Assembly: GCA_017523995.1 (NCBI GenBank)
Contig: JAFWUX010000066.1
Span: 5,372 to 69,371 of the forward strand
Source of the DNA: Oscillospiraceae bacterium
GTDB taxonomy: Bacteria > Bacillota_A > Clostridia > Oscillospirales > Ruminococcaceae
DNA length: 64,000 nt
Direction: 5' to 3'
Position 1 is the stretch's first letter, and each line of letters opens with the position of its first letter. Shown here piece by piece: positions 23,454 to 31,973 of this stretch. The notes below the pieces were generated by a model. That model ran no database searches. It was not told where the DNA came from and was given only the letters and a program-made list of their open reading frames with translations. Made by a program: the position numbers and the translations under genes.

Positions 23454-25796
23454 TTACTTTTTCAGGATCAGTTGCTTGAGCAGCGTTGCATCGCGGATGT
23501 CAATGCATTTGTCGCCGTTGAAATCGAACTGTGCGGCGATTTCCGGCGTTTCAAACGGCTTTTCGGTCAGCAGGTGCTGATAGAGCCGCTTGAGCTGTGC
23601 TGCGGTATAGACCTTGTCGGGCTTTGTGCCGTCCGGTTCGGTGCCGCCGACAAGCTTGCCGTCCGCATAGACACAGACATACGGGCAGCGCTTTGCGAGA
23701 TCGACACCGCCGACGATGTTGTCATACTCCTCGCCGATGTCCTCCATGCCCTGCAGACTCCAGTCATTTGAGGGATCCCACTTGTCACCGTAGTACATGC
23801 CGAGAATCAGCTGATATTTCTTGTTTGAGTTCGCGATGGCGTAATCCGGCCACGCAATCTCGACATAGTAGATATCGTCCTTGTATTGCTTCGGCTTCGA
23901 GCAGACAGCCTCGCGGTCATCGACCTCAGTCTGCACCTGATCGTAGGTCTTTTCCTGCACAAAGTTTGCCGGAATGCCGGTGTTGTTCTCGAATTCCTTG
24001 ATGCTGAAATAATAGCGGATGGAAAGATCAGTATGCGGCTCGAGTGAATCCGTATTGACAAAGAACGTCAGCTTGGTGACGCCTGCGCCGGTTGTCTCGG
24101 GCGAGTCGGTGTAATAGCCGGAGACCCAGAAGTCATTGCCGGAGAACAGATCGTTGTCATCTTCCTTCTCGGGGGGCGGGAAGTCCGGTGTCGGCTGCAT
24201 GGATTTGTCACCGTAGCGCAGATAAAGACCTGCCGCTGCGCCGACAAACGCGGCATTGTAGTCGATTGTGACCTCGTTGTCGATCCAGTCATTTGTGGTG
24301 TCGCTGTGCTTGTCGTTGGAGCGCGGGCCGCCGACGAGTGCGCCCCAGAGCACATGCTTATGCTCGCCGGGATCCTCCGCCATGGTCAGCCCGGATGCTG
24401 CACGGTGATGCGGATACTTCGCGGAATTCTCCGCATATCCGACCACATAGCAGCGGTCGAGCGGGTTGTCGCCGAGCAGATATTCCATCTGACCGAGTGC
24501 CCATTCCGAGAAGTGATAATCCTCCTGTTTGGGATCGTAGACATCCTTGCCGTTCTGGTATTTGTCATAGACAAGCGCGGTGAACTGCGCTGCGGTGTTG
24601 TAGCGCGCCGAGCCCCATTCATCGAGCCAGAAGTATCCGGCGGCGGTGTTTTTGCCGACCTCGCCGGTGATATAGCCGTTGAGCGCTTTTGCGGTCATCT
24701 CCCAGAAGTTGAGCTTCTCATACTTGCCTCTGCCGATCGCGACGCGCGTTTCCTCGCAGATTTCGGGGTACTGATCCTGAATTCTGCCAAAGATGATCGA
24801 GACGCCGTTCCACATATCGTTCCAGCAGAGGACATATCCGGGCGGCGCATAGTAATCGTCATATTTGAGCGCCTGATCGAGATACCAGTGATCCTCCGTG
24901 ATCAGATAGAGCCAGCCGGCGGCAAAACAGAAATCATCCTCCCACTTGCTGGACGTGTAAAATGACGCAGGGCCGTCTGCGCCCTTGCCGACAGCCTTCT
25001 CATTTTTTGCGGCGAAGCTGAACAGCGCTTTGGCGTAATCGAGGCACTGCTCCGCGTATTTTTTGTCGGTCTCGAGGAAGTTGTAGTAGTTGATCGCGAG
25101 CGCTGCCGCAGCCTCGGAGACATCGTCTGTTGTCGGCAGATCGGCGGTTGCAAAGAACGCCGGACGCTCCATCGCGTCGATTTCAGGCGCCTGCCAGTAT
25201 TTGTGATCGACCGCGCCGTCACCGACCTGATAGCAGAACGCAATGACATCGCCTTTGTCATCGCGGAAGGTGCTGCGCATGAAATAATCGCAGAAGTGAC
25301 GCAGGATCGTCTCGGTGTGTGCCTGCTCGCCGATGGTCTCGTAGGCATCGCGGAATTCGTAGTATCCCCACGAGACAACCGATGCAGCATAGGCTTCCGG
25401 CAGACCGAACTTGACATGGTCGCCCGCATCGTGATAGCCGCCGGAGACATCGACCGTGCCGTCGCCGTCCGGATCGAGGATATCTGCGTACTGCTTCATG
25501 AACGCGGCAGAGAGATTCGTGCCGCCGGTTTTGGCGTCATAGGGCTGCAGCGGCACCTTTGCGTCATAGATATGGCAGTCGCCGCGCCACGGCAGCAGGC
25601 TCTCCTTTGTGACACCGGTTCCGCACATATTGGCATCGTAGAAATAGAGCGAATACTGGAGCAGCTTGGCAAAATTTGTTTCCGGCTCCTGATAATCCGC
25701 CTTGTGCGGAAGCGCGGTCGCATCGGCGGGAATCTGCACGGCACCGAAGACTGCCGCAGCCGCAAGAAGCATGGCGGTAAAGCGTTTTCCTTTCAT
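23454..25796 (-). CDS. GH9 cellulase with CBM3c and dockerin
   Basis: 780 residues from ATG 25796, which is preceded by AAAGGATGATTTC; upstream in-frame codons are not used. Order: signal peptide (~1-27, MKGKRFTAMLLAAAAVFGAV); a GH9 (alpha/alpha)6 barrel (~35-500) with the base/nucleophile motif SGGYHDAGDHVKFGLP, the PHHRAASG active-site His segment and the acid motif NEVTIDYNAAFVGAAAGL; a CBM3c-like module (~525-690); a C-terminal dockerin. The GH9-CBM3c layout is that of processive endoglucanases. The dockerin is atypical: the second repeat is normal (DFNGDKCIDIRDATLLKQLIL), but the first (YTAAQLKRLYQHLL) has no clear calcium loop. Expected role: cellulose hydrolysis outside the cell on a cohesin scaffold. 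Confidence 0.93.
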   Translation of the reverse strand: MKGKRFTAMLLAAAAVFGAVQIPADATALPHKADYQEPETNFAKLLQYSLYFYDANMCGTGVTKESLLPWRGDCHIYDAKVPLQPYDAKTGGTNLSAAFMKQYADILDPDGDGTVDVSGGYHDAGDHVKFGLPEAYAASVVSWGYYEFRDAYETIGEQAHTETILRHFCDYFMRSTFRDDKGDVIAFCYQVGDGAVDHKYWQAPEIDAMERPAFFATADLPTTDDVSEAAAALAINYYNFLETDKKYAEQCLDYAKALFSFAAKNEKAVGKGADGPASFYTSSKWEDDFCFAAGWLYLITEDHWYLDQALKYDDYYAPPGYVLCWNDMWNGVSIIFGRIQDQYPEICEETRVAIGRGKYEKLNFWEMTAKALNGYITGEVGKNTAAGYFWLDEWGSARYNTAAQFTALVYDKYQNGKDVYDPKQEDYHFSEWALGQMEYLLGDNPLDRCYVVGYAENSAKYPHHRAASGLTMAEDPGEHKHVLWGALVGGPRSNDKHSDTTNDWIDNEVTIDYNAAFVGAAAGLYLRYGDKSMQPTPDFPPPEKEDDNDLFSGNDFWVSGYYTDSPETTGAGVTKLTFFVNTDSLEPHTDLSIRYYFSIKEFENNTGIPANFVQEKTYDQVQTEVDDREAVCSKPKQYKDDIYYVEIAWPDYAIANSNKKYQLILGMYYGDKWDPSNDWSLQGMEDIGEEYDNIVGGVDLAKRCPYVCVYADGKLVGGTEPDGTKPDKVYTAAQLKRLYQHLLTEKPFETPEIAAQFDFNGDKCIDIRDATLLKQLILKK

Positions 25797-25845
25797 GAAA
25801 TCATCCTTTCTGTTTCTGACCGGAATCCGGCAGAATACCAATTCT

Positions 25846-25874
25846 ATTGTACATGAAAAATGGCAATTTGTCTA
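25846..25874 (-). promoter_or_regulatory. Promoter of the GH9 gene
   Basis: On the minus strand TAGACA (25874-25869), 17-bp spacer, TACAAT (25851-25846). Confidence 0.65.
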
Positions 25875-25969
25875 TGCAGGAATTGCGGTTTCCGGCAATT
25901 ATTTTCTCAAAGAACACCCTTTTAGTCGGAATGCACAACAAAATCTCTGTAAAATTTTATGTAAAACTG

Positions 25970-25998
25970 TTGAAAATCGAGACGATATATGTTATAAT
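25970..25998 (+). promoter_or_regulatory. Promoter of the HD-GYP gene
   Basis: TTGAAA (25970-25975), 17-bp spacer, TATAAT (25993-25998). Confidence 0.75.
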
Positions 25999-26066
25999 AG
26001 GGTATCCGCTGAAACAATATACTGCAAATGTGACACGCAAATTCAATTGAAAGGCAGGGATTTGAT

Positions 26067-28223
26067 ATGTCAGAAAAGCTGTCTGCACCGTCGGAACACA
26101 GCAATTTGAAGCACAATTATATAACAACCATGCTCTGTCTTGCCGGAATTGCGCTGAATCTGATCCTGTGTGAAATTGCAGGACGGCTTCAGCTTCCGCT
26201 GTATCTGGATACGGTCGGAAGTGTTGCTGTGGCGATCATGGGCGGCTATCTGCCGGGCGTGATCGTCGGATTTGCAACGAATATGCTCAAAAGCATCACC
26301 GATCCGTCTGCGATGTATTACGGCGTCCTCAATGTCCTGATTGCGCTGACGGCATCGCTTTTTGCGAAAAAGCAGTATTTCCGCAAGCTGCCCGGAATCC
26401 TGCTGACAATGGTTGTCTTTACACTGATCGGCGGCGGGCTCGGTACCCTGATTCCGTGGTATCTGGATGATGTTGCGTTTGACAGCGAATCGCTGAGCGC
26501 TGCCATATACGGGACAGGGCATTTCAATCAGATTTCTGCGCATCTGCTTGCAAATCTTGCCGCGGATTTTCTCGATAAGGCGGTATCGGTTCTGCTGGTG
26601 CTGCTGATCGTGCATCTGCTGCCTGAGAAAATTCACAGCATGTTCCGGTTCAACGGCTGGATGCAGACGCCGCTTTCGCCGGAGGAGACATCCGCTGCAA
26701 AGCGCTCAAATTCCCGCGTGATGTCGCTGCGGACGAAAATCCTGCTGGTGCTGAGTATCTCGCTGATTCTGGTTTCGGTCGGCGCGACGGCGATCAGCAT
26801 TCATCTTTACGGTGTTGCTCTGATCCGGGATCACACAAAGCTTGCGGAGGGCACGGCGTCCATTGCAGCGAGTGCGCTGGATCCGGATAAAGTCGGGCAA
26901 TATCTGCAGGAGGGCGAATCTGCCGAGGGCTATGCCGAAATGGAAAAGCTGCTCTATGATATCCGCGAGAGCTCGACTGATATCCTGTATCTGTATGTCT
27001 ATCAGATTCGCGAGGACGGCTGCCATGTTGTGTTTGACCTCGATACTGAGGAGCAGGCAGGCGCCGCGCCCGGCGAGGTGATTCCGTTCGATGAATCATT
27101 CTCCGCGTATATCCCGAAGCTTCTGCGCGGCGAACAGATCGACCCGATCATCACCGATGATACCTATGGCTGGCTGCTGACATCCTATCAGCCGGTTTAT
27201 GACAGCAGCGGGAACTGCGTCTGCTATGCGGCTGCGGATATCTCAATGGATCAGATCGGCATTACCGAGCGCAAATTCTTCATCCAGATGCTCTCGCTGT
27301 TTCTCGGTTTCTTCATCCTGATTTTCTGCGTGGTGCGCTGGCTGATCGAGTATCACATTATTCTGCCGGTGAATTCAATTGCACGCAGCACGGGTACATT
27401 CGCCTATGATTCCGAATCCGCGCGTGAGAACAGCATTGAGCGCATCCGCGAGCTGAACATCCATACCGGTGACGAGGTTGAAAACCTCTATCACGCAATC
27501 GCGAAAACCTCGGATGACAGCATGCGCTATGTTGCGGATGTGCAGGAGAAAACAGCGCAGCTCTCCAAGATGCAGCGTGCACTGATCATGGTGCTCGCGG
27601 ATATCGTGGAAAGCCGCGACAAAAACACCGGCGCGCATGTCCGCAAGACGGCAGCCTATACGGAGATCATCCTGAACGAGATGCGCAAAAAGGGATTCTA
27701 TGCCGATCAGCTGACCGATGAGTTCATCTCGGATGTGGTCAATTCGGCGCCGCTGCACGATGTCGGAAAGATTCAGGTGCCGGATGCGATTCTGAACAAA
27801 CCGGGCAGGCTGAATGACGATGAATTCGGGATCATGAAAACGCACACCACCGCGGGCAGGGATATCATCTCGCAGGCGATTGAGCTGGTTCCGGTCTCGG
27901 GCTATCTCAATGAGGCGCGCAATCTGGCGGCATATCACCATGAAAAATGGGACGGCTCCGGCTATCCGAACGGCATTGCGGGCGAGGAGATTCCACTCTC
28001 TGCGCGTGTTATGGCGGTTGCGGATGTGTTTGACGCACTGGTCTCCAATCGCAGCTACAAAAAGCCGTTTACCTTTGAGGAGGCAATGAAGATCATCACG
28101 GAAGGTTCGGGCAGACATTTTGATCCGCTGATTGTTGAGGCGTTTGTCAGCGCTGAGGATGAGGTGCGGCGCGTCGAAAACGAATTCAGCCAGATGACAA
28201 ACGAATCCGGCTGCTTCAAATGA
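26067..28223 (+). CDS. Membrane HD-GYP domain protein (putative c-di-GMP phosphodiesterase)
   Basis: 718 residues. Residues ~15-190 are a six-helix membrane domain (LNLILCEIAGRLQLPLYLDTVGSVAVAIMGG) resembling ECF-transporter substrate components. A second unit follows: transmembrane helix (~215-235), extracytoplasmic Cache-like domain, transmembrane helix (~410-430) and HAMP-like linker. The C-terminal HD-GYP domain (~505-700) has HVRKTAAY, PLHDVGKIQVPDAILNK, HTTAGRDII, AYHHEKWDGSGYPNG and RVMAVADVFDAL, so the metal-binding HD and the HDxxK/GYP signatures are intact. It would hydrolyse c-di-GMP or a related dinucleotide in response to an external ligand. Monocistronic, divergent from GH9. The ECF-S-like domain could sense a small molecule. 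Confidence 0.87.
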   Translation: MSEKLSAPSEHSNLKHNYITTMLCLAGIALNLILCEIAGRLQLPLYLDTVGSVAVAIMGGYLPGVIVGFATNMLKSITDPSAMYYGVLNVLIALTASLFAKKQYFRKLPGILLTMVVFTLIGGGLGTLIPWYLDDVAFDSESLSAAIYGTGHFNQISAHLLANLAADFLDKAVSVLLVLLIVHLLPEKIHSMFRFNGWMQTPLSPEETSAAKRSNSRVMSLRTKILLVLSISLILVSVGATAISIHLYGVALIRDHTKLAEGTASIAASALDPDKVGQYLQEGESAEGYAEMEKLLYDIRESSTDILYLYVYQIREDGCHVVFDLDTEEQAGAAPGEVIPFDESFSAYIPKLLRGEQIDPIITDDTYGWLLTSYQPVYDSSGNCVCYAAADISMDQIGITERKFFIQMLSLFLGFFILIFCVVRWLIEYHIILPVNSIARSTGTFAYDSESARENSIERIRELNIHTGDEVENLYHAIAKTSDDSMRYVADVQEKTAQLSKMQRALIMVLADIVESRDKNTGAHVRKTAAYTEIILNEMRKKGFYADQLTDEFISDVVNSAPLHDVGKIQVPDAILNKPGRLNDDEFGIMKTHTTAGRDIISQAIELVPVSGYLNEARNLAAYHHEKWDGSGYPNGIAGEEIPLSARVMAVADVFDALVSNRSYKKPFTFEEAMKIITEGSGRHFDPLIVEAFVSAEDEVRRVENEFSQMTNESGCFK

Positions 28224-28231
28224 TACAGAAA

Positions 28232-28267
28232 ACGGACTGCTTCAAAAGCGAAGCAGTCCGTATTTTA
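28232..28267. terminator. Bidirectional terminator HD-GYP / histidine kinase
   Basis: ACGGACTGCTTC pairs with GAAGCAGTCCGT around AAAAGC; flanked by A and T tracts. Confidence 0.85.
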
Positions 28268-29155
28268 TGTCTTTGAGCAGGGCAGCCTGACAAGCACGCG
28301 CAGAATGCCGTCTTCGGATTCCGCTGTGATCGTGCCGCCCATTTGCTCAGTCAGCGTGCGCGCGATGGACAGCCCGAGACCGGTTGCGTGCTGTGCGGAT
28401 TCGACCGTGTAAAAGCGGTCGAACAGATGCTCAAGCTGTGTCACTGAGATCGGATCGGTGTGGTTTGCAAAGATGAGCAGTCCGTCTTGCGAGAGAGAAA
28501 TCTGCAGATCGCCTTTGCTGTACTTCATCGCATTTTGCAGCAGATTCGAGATAATTCGCGAAAGCGCAGTCGGGACGCAATTGCAGTAGACCTTCTGCTC
28601 CGGCATCGTGATTTCCGGTGTGATGCCGCGGCTGACCAGAGCACCGTAAAATCCCGCGATGCTCTCCTCAAGCAGCGCGTTGAGACAGACTGTTTCCGGC
28701 TCTGCATCGCTGTCATCGGAGAGGATCAGCGAATAGCGGAACAGCTCCTCTGTGAGCGTCTGCATCTGATCGGTGCGCTCAGCGATGATTTGGAGATAGC
28801 GTTCGGCGTCCGGCGACTTCTGCTCCGTCTGCAGCAGATCAAGATAGCCCTTGATTGCCGTCAGCGGCGTGCGCAGATCGTGCGAGATGCTCGTGACGGC
28901 GTTTTTCAGTTCCAGATCGCCGCGCTGATAGCGTAGCTGCTGTTTGCGGAGCACATCAAGCTGCTGATTGAGCTTTGCAGCAATCGCACGGAGCTCTTTG
29001 TCTCTGCCGGAAAGATAGAGCGAGAGATTTGTATCCCCTTTGAGCTTTTCATCGAGCTGCTGCATCAGATTACGCAGGTCGGATTTCAGCAGGTGATGCC
29101 GGATCAGCATACACAGCATCCCGAACGCGAAAACACCTGCTATGATCCATGGCAT
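28265..29155 (-). CDS. Sensor histidine kinase (ABC-linked)
   Basis: 296 residues from ATG 29155, chosen because GAGGTG lies at good spacing; a GTG nine bases upstream is part of that ribosome site. One N-terminal helix (WIIAGVFAFGMLCMLI) and almost no outside loop point to intramembrane sensing or partner-dependent sensing. The HisKA motif is ISHDLRTPLTAIKGYLDLL with the phospho-His in SHD. The ATPase part has SRIISNLLQNAMKYS (N box), a short G1 region (FDRFYTVESAQHATGLGLSIARTL) and a C-terminal G-box. It is the last gene of an RR-ATPase-permease-HK operon, an arrangement typical of peptide-antibiotic sensing and resistance. Confidence 0.88.
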   Translation of the reverse strand: MPWIIAGVFAFGMLCMLIRHHLLKSDLRNLMQQLDEKLKGDTNLSLYLSGRDKELRAIAAKLNQQLDVLRKQQLRYQRGDLELKNAVTSISHDLRTPLTAIKGYLDLLQTEQKSPDAERYLQIIAERTDQMQTLTEELFRYSLILSDDSDAEPETVCLNALLEESIAGFYGALVSRGITPEITMPEQKVYCNCVPTALSRIISNLLQNAMKYSKGDLQISLSQDGLLIFANHTDPISVTQLEHLFDRFYTVESAQHATGLGLSIARTLTEQMGGTITAESEDGILRVLVRLPCSKT

Positions 29156-29170
29156 ATCTTTCACCTCTGT

Positions 29171-30088
29171 TTATTTCAGATTGCGCTTGCGGAACAGCAG
29201 CGTTCCGCCTGCGGCGATCATGATGATCGCTGCGAGCTGGTAACAGGGGAGCACCCGGATGCGCCGCAGATGCCGGTTCAGATAGGCTTCGGTTTGCTGC
29301 TTCCGCAGCTTCATCAGTGTATTTTCCTGTTCGTTGCTTGATGTGGGGGCATAGTAAGTAAGGTATTCCATATTCAGCGGAATGTACCAGAGGATATGCT
29401 CGCTGACCGCCTGCATCGGAAGAATGCGGATTGTCTGTTCCAGAACATCACGCGCAGGAGACGGAACATAATCGAAATCACGTGTGCTTTCGATTTTCGT
29501 GGGATTCGTTTGTGAGGGGGAGTAGTAGAATTCTTCAATATCAAGCGCCATTGTACCCAGATTGGAAGCGCCGGTCAGCAGGAGCAGCCCGAGGATTGTG
29601 CACAGCGTGATCAGAGTCTGCCGCGGGGTGAGCAGGAATCCTGTCACCGCAATGCAGGAAACTGCAATATAGGTCAGCAGCATCGAAAGAAAGAAGAATG
29701 CGGTATATTCCTTTTCGATTTTCAAAATGGTGACGGGCAGCAGAAACAGCGCGCCCTGTATTGCGCCGAAAATACCGGTGACAAGGTATTTACTGAGAAA
29801 GACCTGTGCCTTGGTGTATCCGCCGAGCAGAAAATTCCGCAGCGCGCCGCTGCTCAAATTTGCACTCTCCATGAAGATCACAGACGTCAGGGTTGCGCCG
29901 AGAGACAGCGCAAAAAATACCGCAAACAATTTGCTGAACTGCTCCTTCTCAAACGGTCCGTCGCTGAGATACAGCTGCGTTGCAAGAAACACACTGATGC
30001 AGCTCAGCATGAGATTCCAGATTGTGACGGCAGCGACTTCCCACCGGAACAGATAACGCTTGAAATGTACCCGAATCAGATTTCTCAT
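29171..30088 (-). CDS. ABC-2 type permease
   Basis: 305 residues with about six transmembrane helices (near 20-40, 50-72, 100-125, 130-155, 160-185 and close to the C-terminus). A large hydrophilic insert (~190-275, EEFYYSPSQTNPTKIESTRDFDYVPS) is probably extracytoplasmic. It is an ABC-2 type permease similar in size to BcrB/LanE-G type immunity subunits. It overlaps the upstream ATPase gene by 4 bp, so the two are coupled. Role is inferred as export of, or protection from, a membrane-active compound. Confidence 0.8.
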   Translation of the reverse strand: MRNLIRVHFKRYLFRWEVAAVTIWNLMLSCISVFLATQLYLSDGPFEKEQFSKLFAVFFALSLGATLTSVIFMESANLSSGALRNFLLGGYTKAQVFLSKYLVTGIFGAIQGALFLLPVTILKIEKEYTAFFFLSMLLTYIAVSCIAVTGFLLTPRQTLITLCTILGLLLLTGASNLGTMALDIEEFYYSPSQTNPTKIESTRDFDYVPSPARDVLEQTIRILPMQAVSEHILWYIPLNMEYLTYYAPTSSNEQENTLMKLRKQQTEAYLNRHLRRIRVLPCYQLAAIIMIAAGGTLLFRKRNLK

Positions 30089-31005
30089 GCCTGATCACCT
30101 CCGTCTCCGCCGACCAGATTGATGAAATAGTTTTCGAGGCTTTCTTCATACTCGGTTGCAGAAATCAGCTCGCAGTTTTCTTTTGCAAGCGCTGCAGAGA
30201 GATCAGAGATCCGAAAGCTGCCGTAGAGATTTGCTTCGGTTTCGGAAATGATCTCGTATTCCATCCCGCGGCCGTCCATGACATGCGGCAGTGTCTCCGT
30301 ATCCGTGACCGTTACATGCAGATACTTGCGGCATTTCGCGTCCAGTTCCTCTGCGCTGATTTCCTGCACGATTTTGCCCTTGTCAATAAAGCCGTAATGT
30401 GTTGCAAGCTTTGCCAGCTCCTCCAGAATATGCGAGGAGATCAGCACGGTGATATTGCGCTCACGGTTCAGACGGAGAATCAGCTCACGGATTTCGACAA
30501 TGCCCTGCGGGTCCAGTCCGTTGATCGGCTCATCAAGAATCAGAAAATCCGGATTGCCGCAGAGTGCCAGCGCGATACCGAGCCGCTGCTTCATGCCGAG
30601 CGAAAAGTCACGCGCTTTTTTCGTGCCGGTATCATGCAGACGCACAAGTTTCAGCAGATCGTCAATGCCGTCATTTGAGGGGAGCCCGAGCATCGCATAC
30701 TGCATCTTCATGTTCTCAACGGCATTCATGTCGCCGTAGAACGCCGGTGTCTCAATGATTGCGCCGACGCGCCTGCGAACAGCTGCAATCTTGCTTTCCG
30801 TATGCGGCGTGCCGTAGAGCGTGAAGCTGCCCGCCGACGGTTCCTGCAGCCCGCAGATGATACGGATCAGCGTGGTTTTGCCCGCGCCGTTCCGCCCGAC
30901 GAACCCGTAGATCGCACCGGCAGGAATGTGCATCGTGACGCTGTCAAGTGCCTTGATTTTGCGGTAGCGTTTGGATACAGCATTTGTTGTGAGTACATAG
31001 TCCAT
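30085..31005 (-). CDS. ABC transporter ATP-binding protein (BcrA-like)
   Basis: 306 residues. Walker A GRNGAGKTT, signature FSLGMKQRLGIALAL, Walker B FLILDEPINGLDPQG, H-loop ISSHILEE. The FSLGMKQRLGIA signature and GLDPQGI are typical of the bacitracin/lantibiotic-type drug ATPases (BcrA, NisF). The C-terminal ~85 residues form the usual accessory domain. It is preceded by AGAAGGAGGGATACAT. It works with the permease that overlaps its stop codon. Confidence 0.88.
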   Translation of the reverse strand: MDYVLTTNAVSKRYRKIKALDSVTMHIPAGAIYGFVGRNGAGKTTLIRIICGLQEPSAGSFTLYGTPHTESKIAAVRRRVGAIIETPAFYGDMNAVENMKMQYAMLGLPSNDGIDDLLKLVRLHDTGTKKARDFSLGMKQRLGIALALCGNPDFLILDEPINGLDPQGIVEIRELILRLNRERNITVLISSHILEELAKLATHYGFIDKGKIVQEISAEELDAKCRKYLHVTVTDTETLPHVMDGRGMEYEIISETEANLYGSFRISDLSAALAKENCELISATEYEESLENYFINLVGGDGGDQA

Positions 31006-31079
31006 ATGTATCCCTCCTTCTGCTGCTATGATAACACAGAACCGTAAAGAAAACGGTCAAGAAAAGCGTAAAGATTTCG

Positions 31080-31757
31080 TCAAGATTTTCTGTCCGGTGC
31101 AATGAGCCGGAACCCGATGCCCCAGATCGCTTCGATATAATCCTTGCCGGTCGGCTGCCGCAGCTTCTTGCGCAGATTGCTGATATGCTGTTTCAGCGAG
31201 AGCTCGGTGCAGTCGGGGGTATCCGCAGTGATCCGATCGAGAATCGCGGATTTCGTCACAACCTGCTCGGGATTCTGCATCAGCAGCTTGAGAATGGCGT
31301 ATTCTGTGCGTGTCAGGCGGATTGCGGTGCCGTCTGCCGTCACCGAATGCAGATCCGAACCGAGCCGCAGTGTATCGTAGCTGTCGGCATCCGCCTGCTC
31401 CGTTGTATTTGATTTCCGGAGCTGCACCGCAACCCTTGCAAGCAGCTCCCTGATCTCAAAGGGTTTTGTGATATAATCCGCCGCGCCGCCGAGCAGCAGC
31501 GAGACCTTGTTATCCAGATCAATCTTTGCGCTGACAACAATCACCGGAATCTCTTTGATCTGCGGGAGCAGCTGTTCACCGGAAAGCCCCGGGAGCATCA
31601 GGTCGAGCAAAATCAGATCCGGTGTACGGGATTTCAGAAGCGACAGTGCTGCAGTACCGGAATCCGCGCGCATGACAAGGTATCCGTTTCGGGTGAGTGC
31701 TTCTTCGAGCAGGTTGCCGATATCCGGATCATCGTCGATGACAAGTATGTTTGCCAT
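31080..31757 (-). CDS. OmpR-family response regulator (ABC-linked)
   Basis: 225 residues from ATG 31757, preceded by AAAGGAGGCAGAT; the longer open frame upstream overlaps the promoter. The receiver domain has ILVIDDDPDIG (acidic pocket), the phospho-Asp in LILLDLMLPGLSG, the Ser/Thr position in VVSAK and the conserved Lys in TKPF. The winged helix (~130-225) has RLTRTEYAILKLLMQNPEQVVTKSAILDRI and SLKQHISNLRKKL. It heads the RR-ATPase-permease-HK operon and probably controls its own transcription. Confidence 0.9.
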   Translation of the reverse strand: MANILVIDDDPDIGNLLEEALTRNGYLVMRADSGTAALSLLKSRTPDLILLDLMLPGLSGEQLLPQIKEIPVIVVSAKIDLDNKVSLLLGGAADYITKPFEIRELLARVAVQLRKSNTTEQADADSYDTLRLGSDLHSVTADGTAIRLTRTEYAILKLLMQNPEQVVTKSAILDRITADTPDCTELSLKQHISNLRKKLRQPTGKDYIEAIWGIGFRLIAPDRKS

Positions 31758-31794
31758 ATCTGCCTCCTTTGCTGTTTGATTTGGAAACATGTCC

Positions 31795-31823
31795 ATTATA
31801 ACACATTCAATCTGAAATAGCAA
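31795..31823 (-). promoter_or_regulatory. Promoter of the RR-ABC-HK operon
   Basis: On the minus strand TTGCTA (31823-31818), 17-bp spacer, TATAAT (31800-31795). Confidence 0.75.
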
Positions 31824-31894
31824 GATGAGCGCGTGTTCGATCACGGAGCCATGCTTCGCAACGGGAAATCATCTGTATTTTTGCGAAAAAGGAC

Positions 31895-31923
31895 TTGCAT
31901 CATCGCCGAAAATATGCTATAAT
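31895..31923 (+). promoter_or_regulatory. prfC promoter
   Basis: TTGCAT (31895-31900), 17-bp spacer, TATAAT (31918-31923). Confidence 0.75.
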
Positions 31924-31973
31924 AATATAGTTATGCAATCTTGATTTGATTTCACTGAACGGAGGAATTCAGC

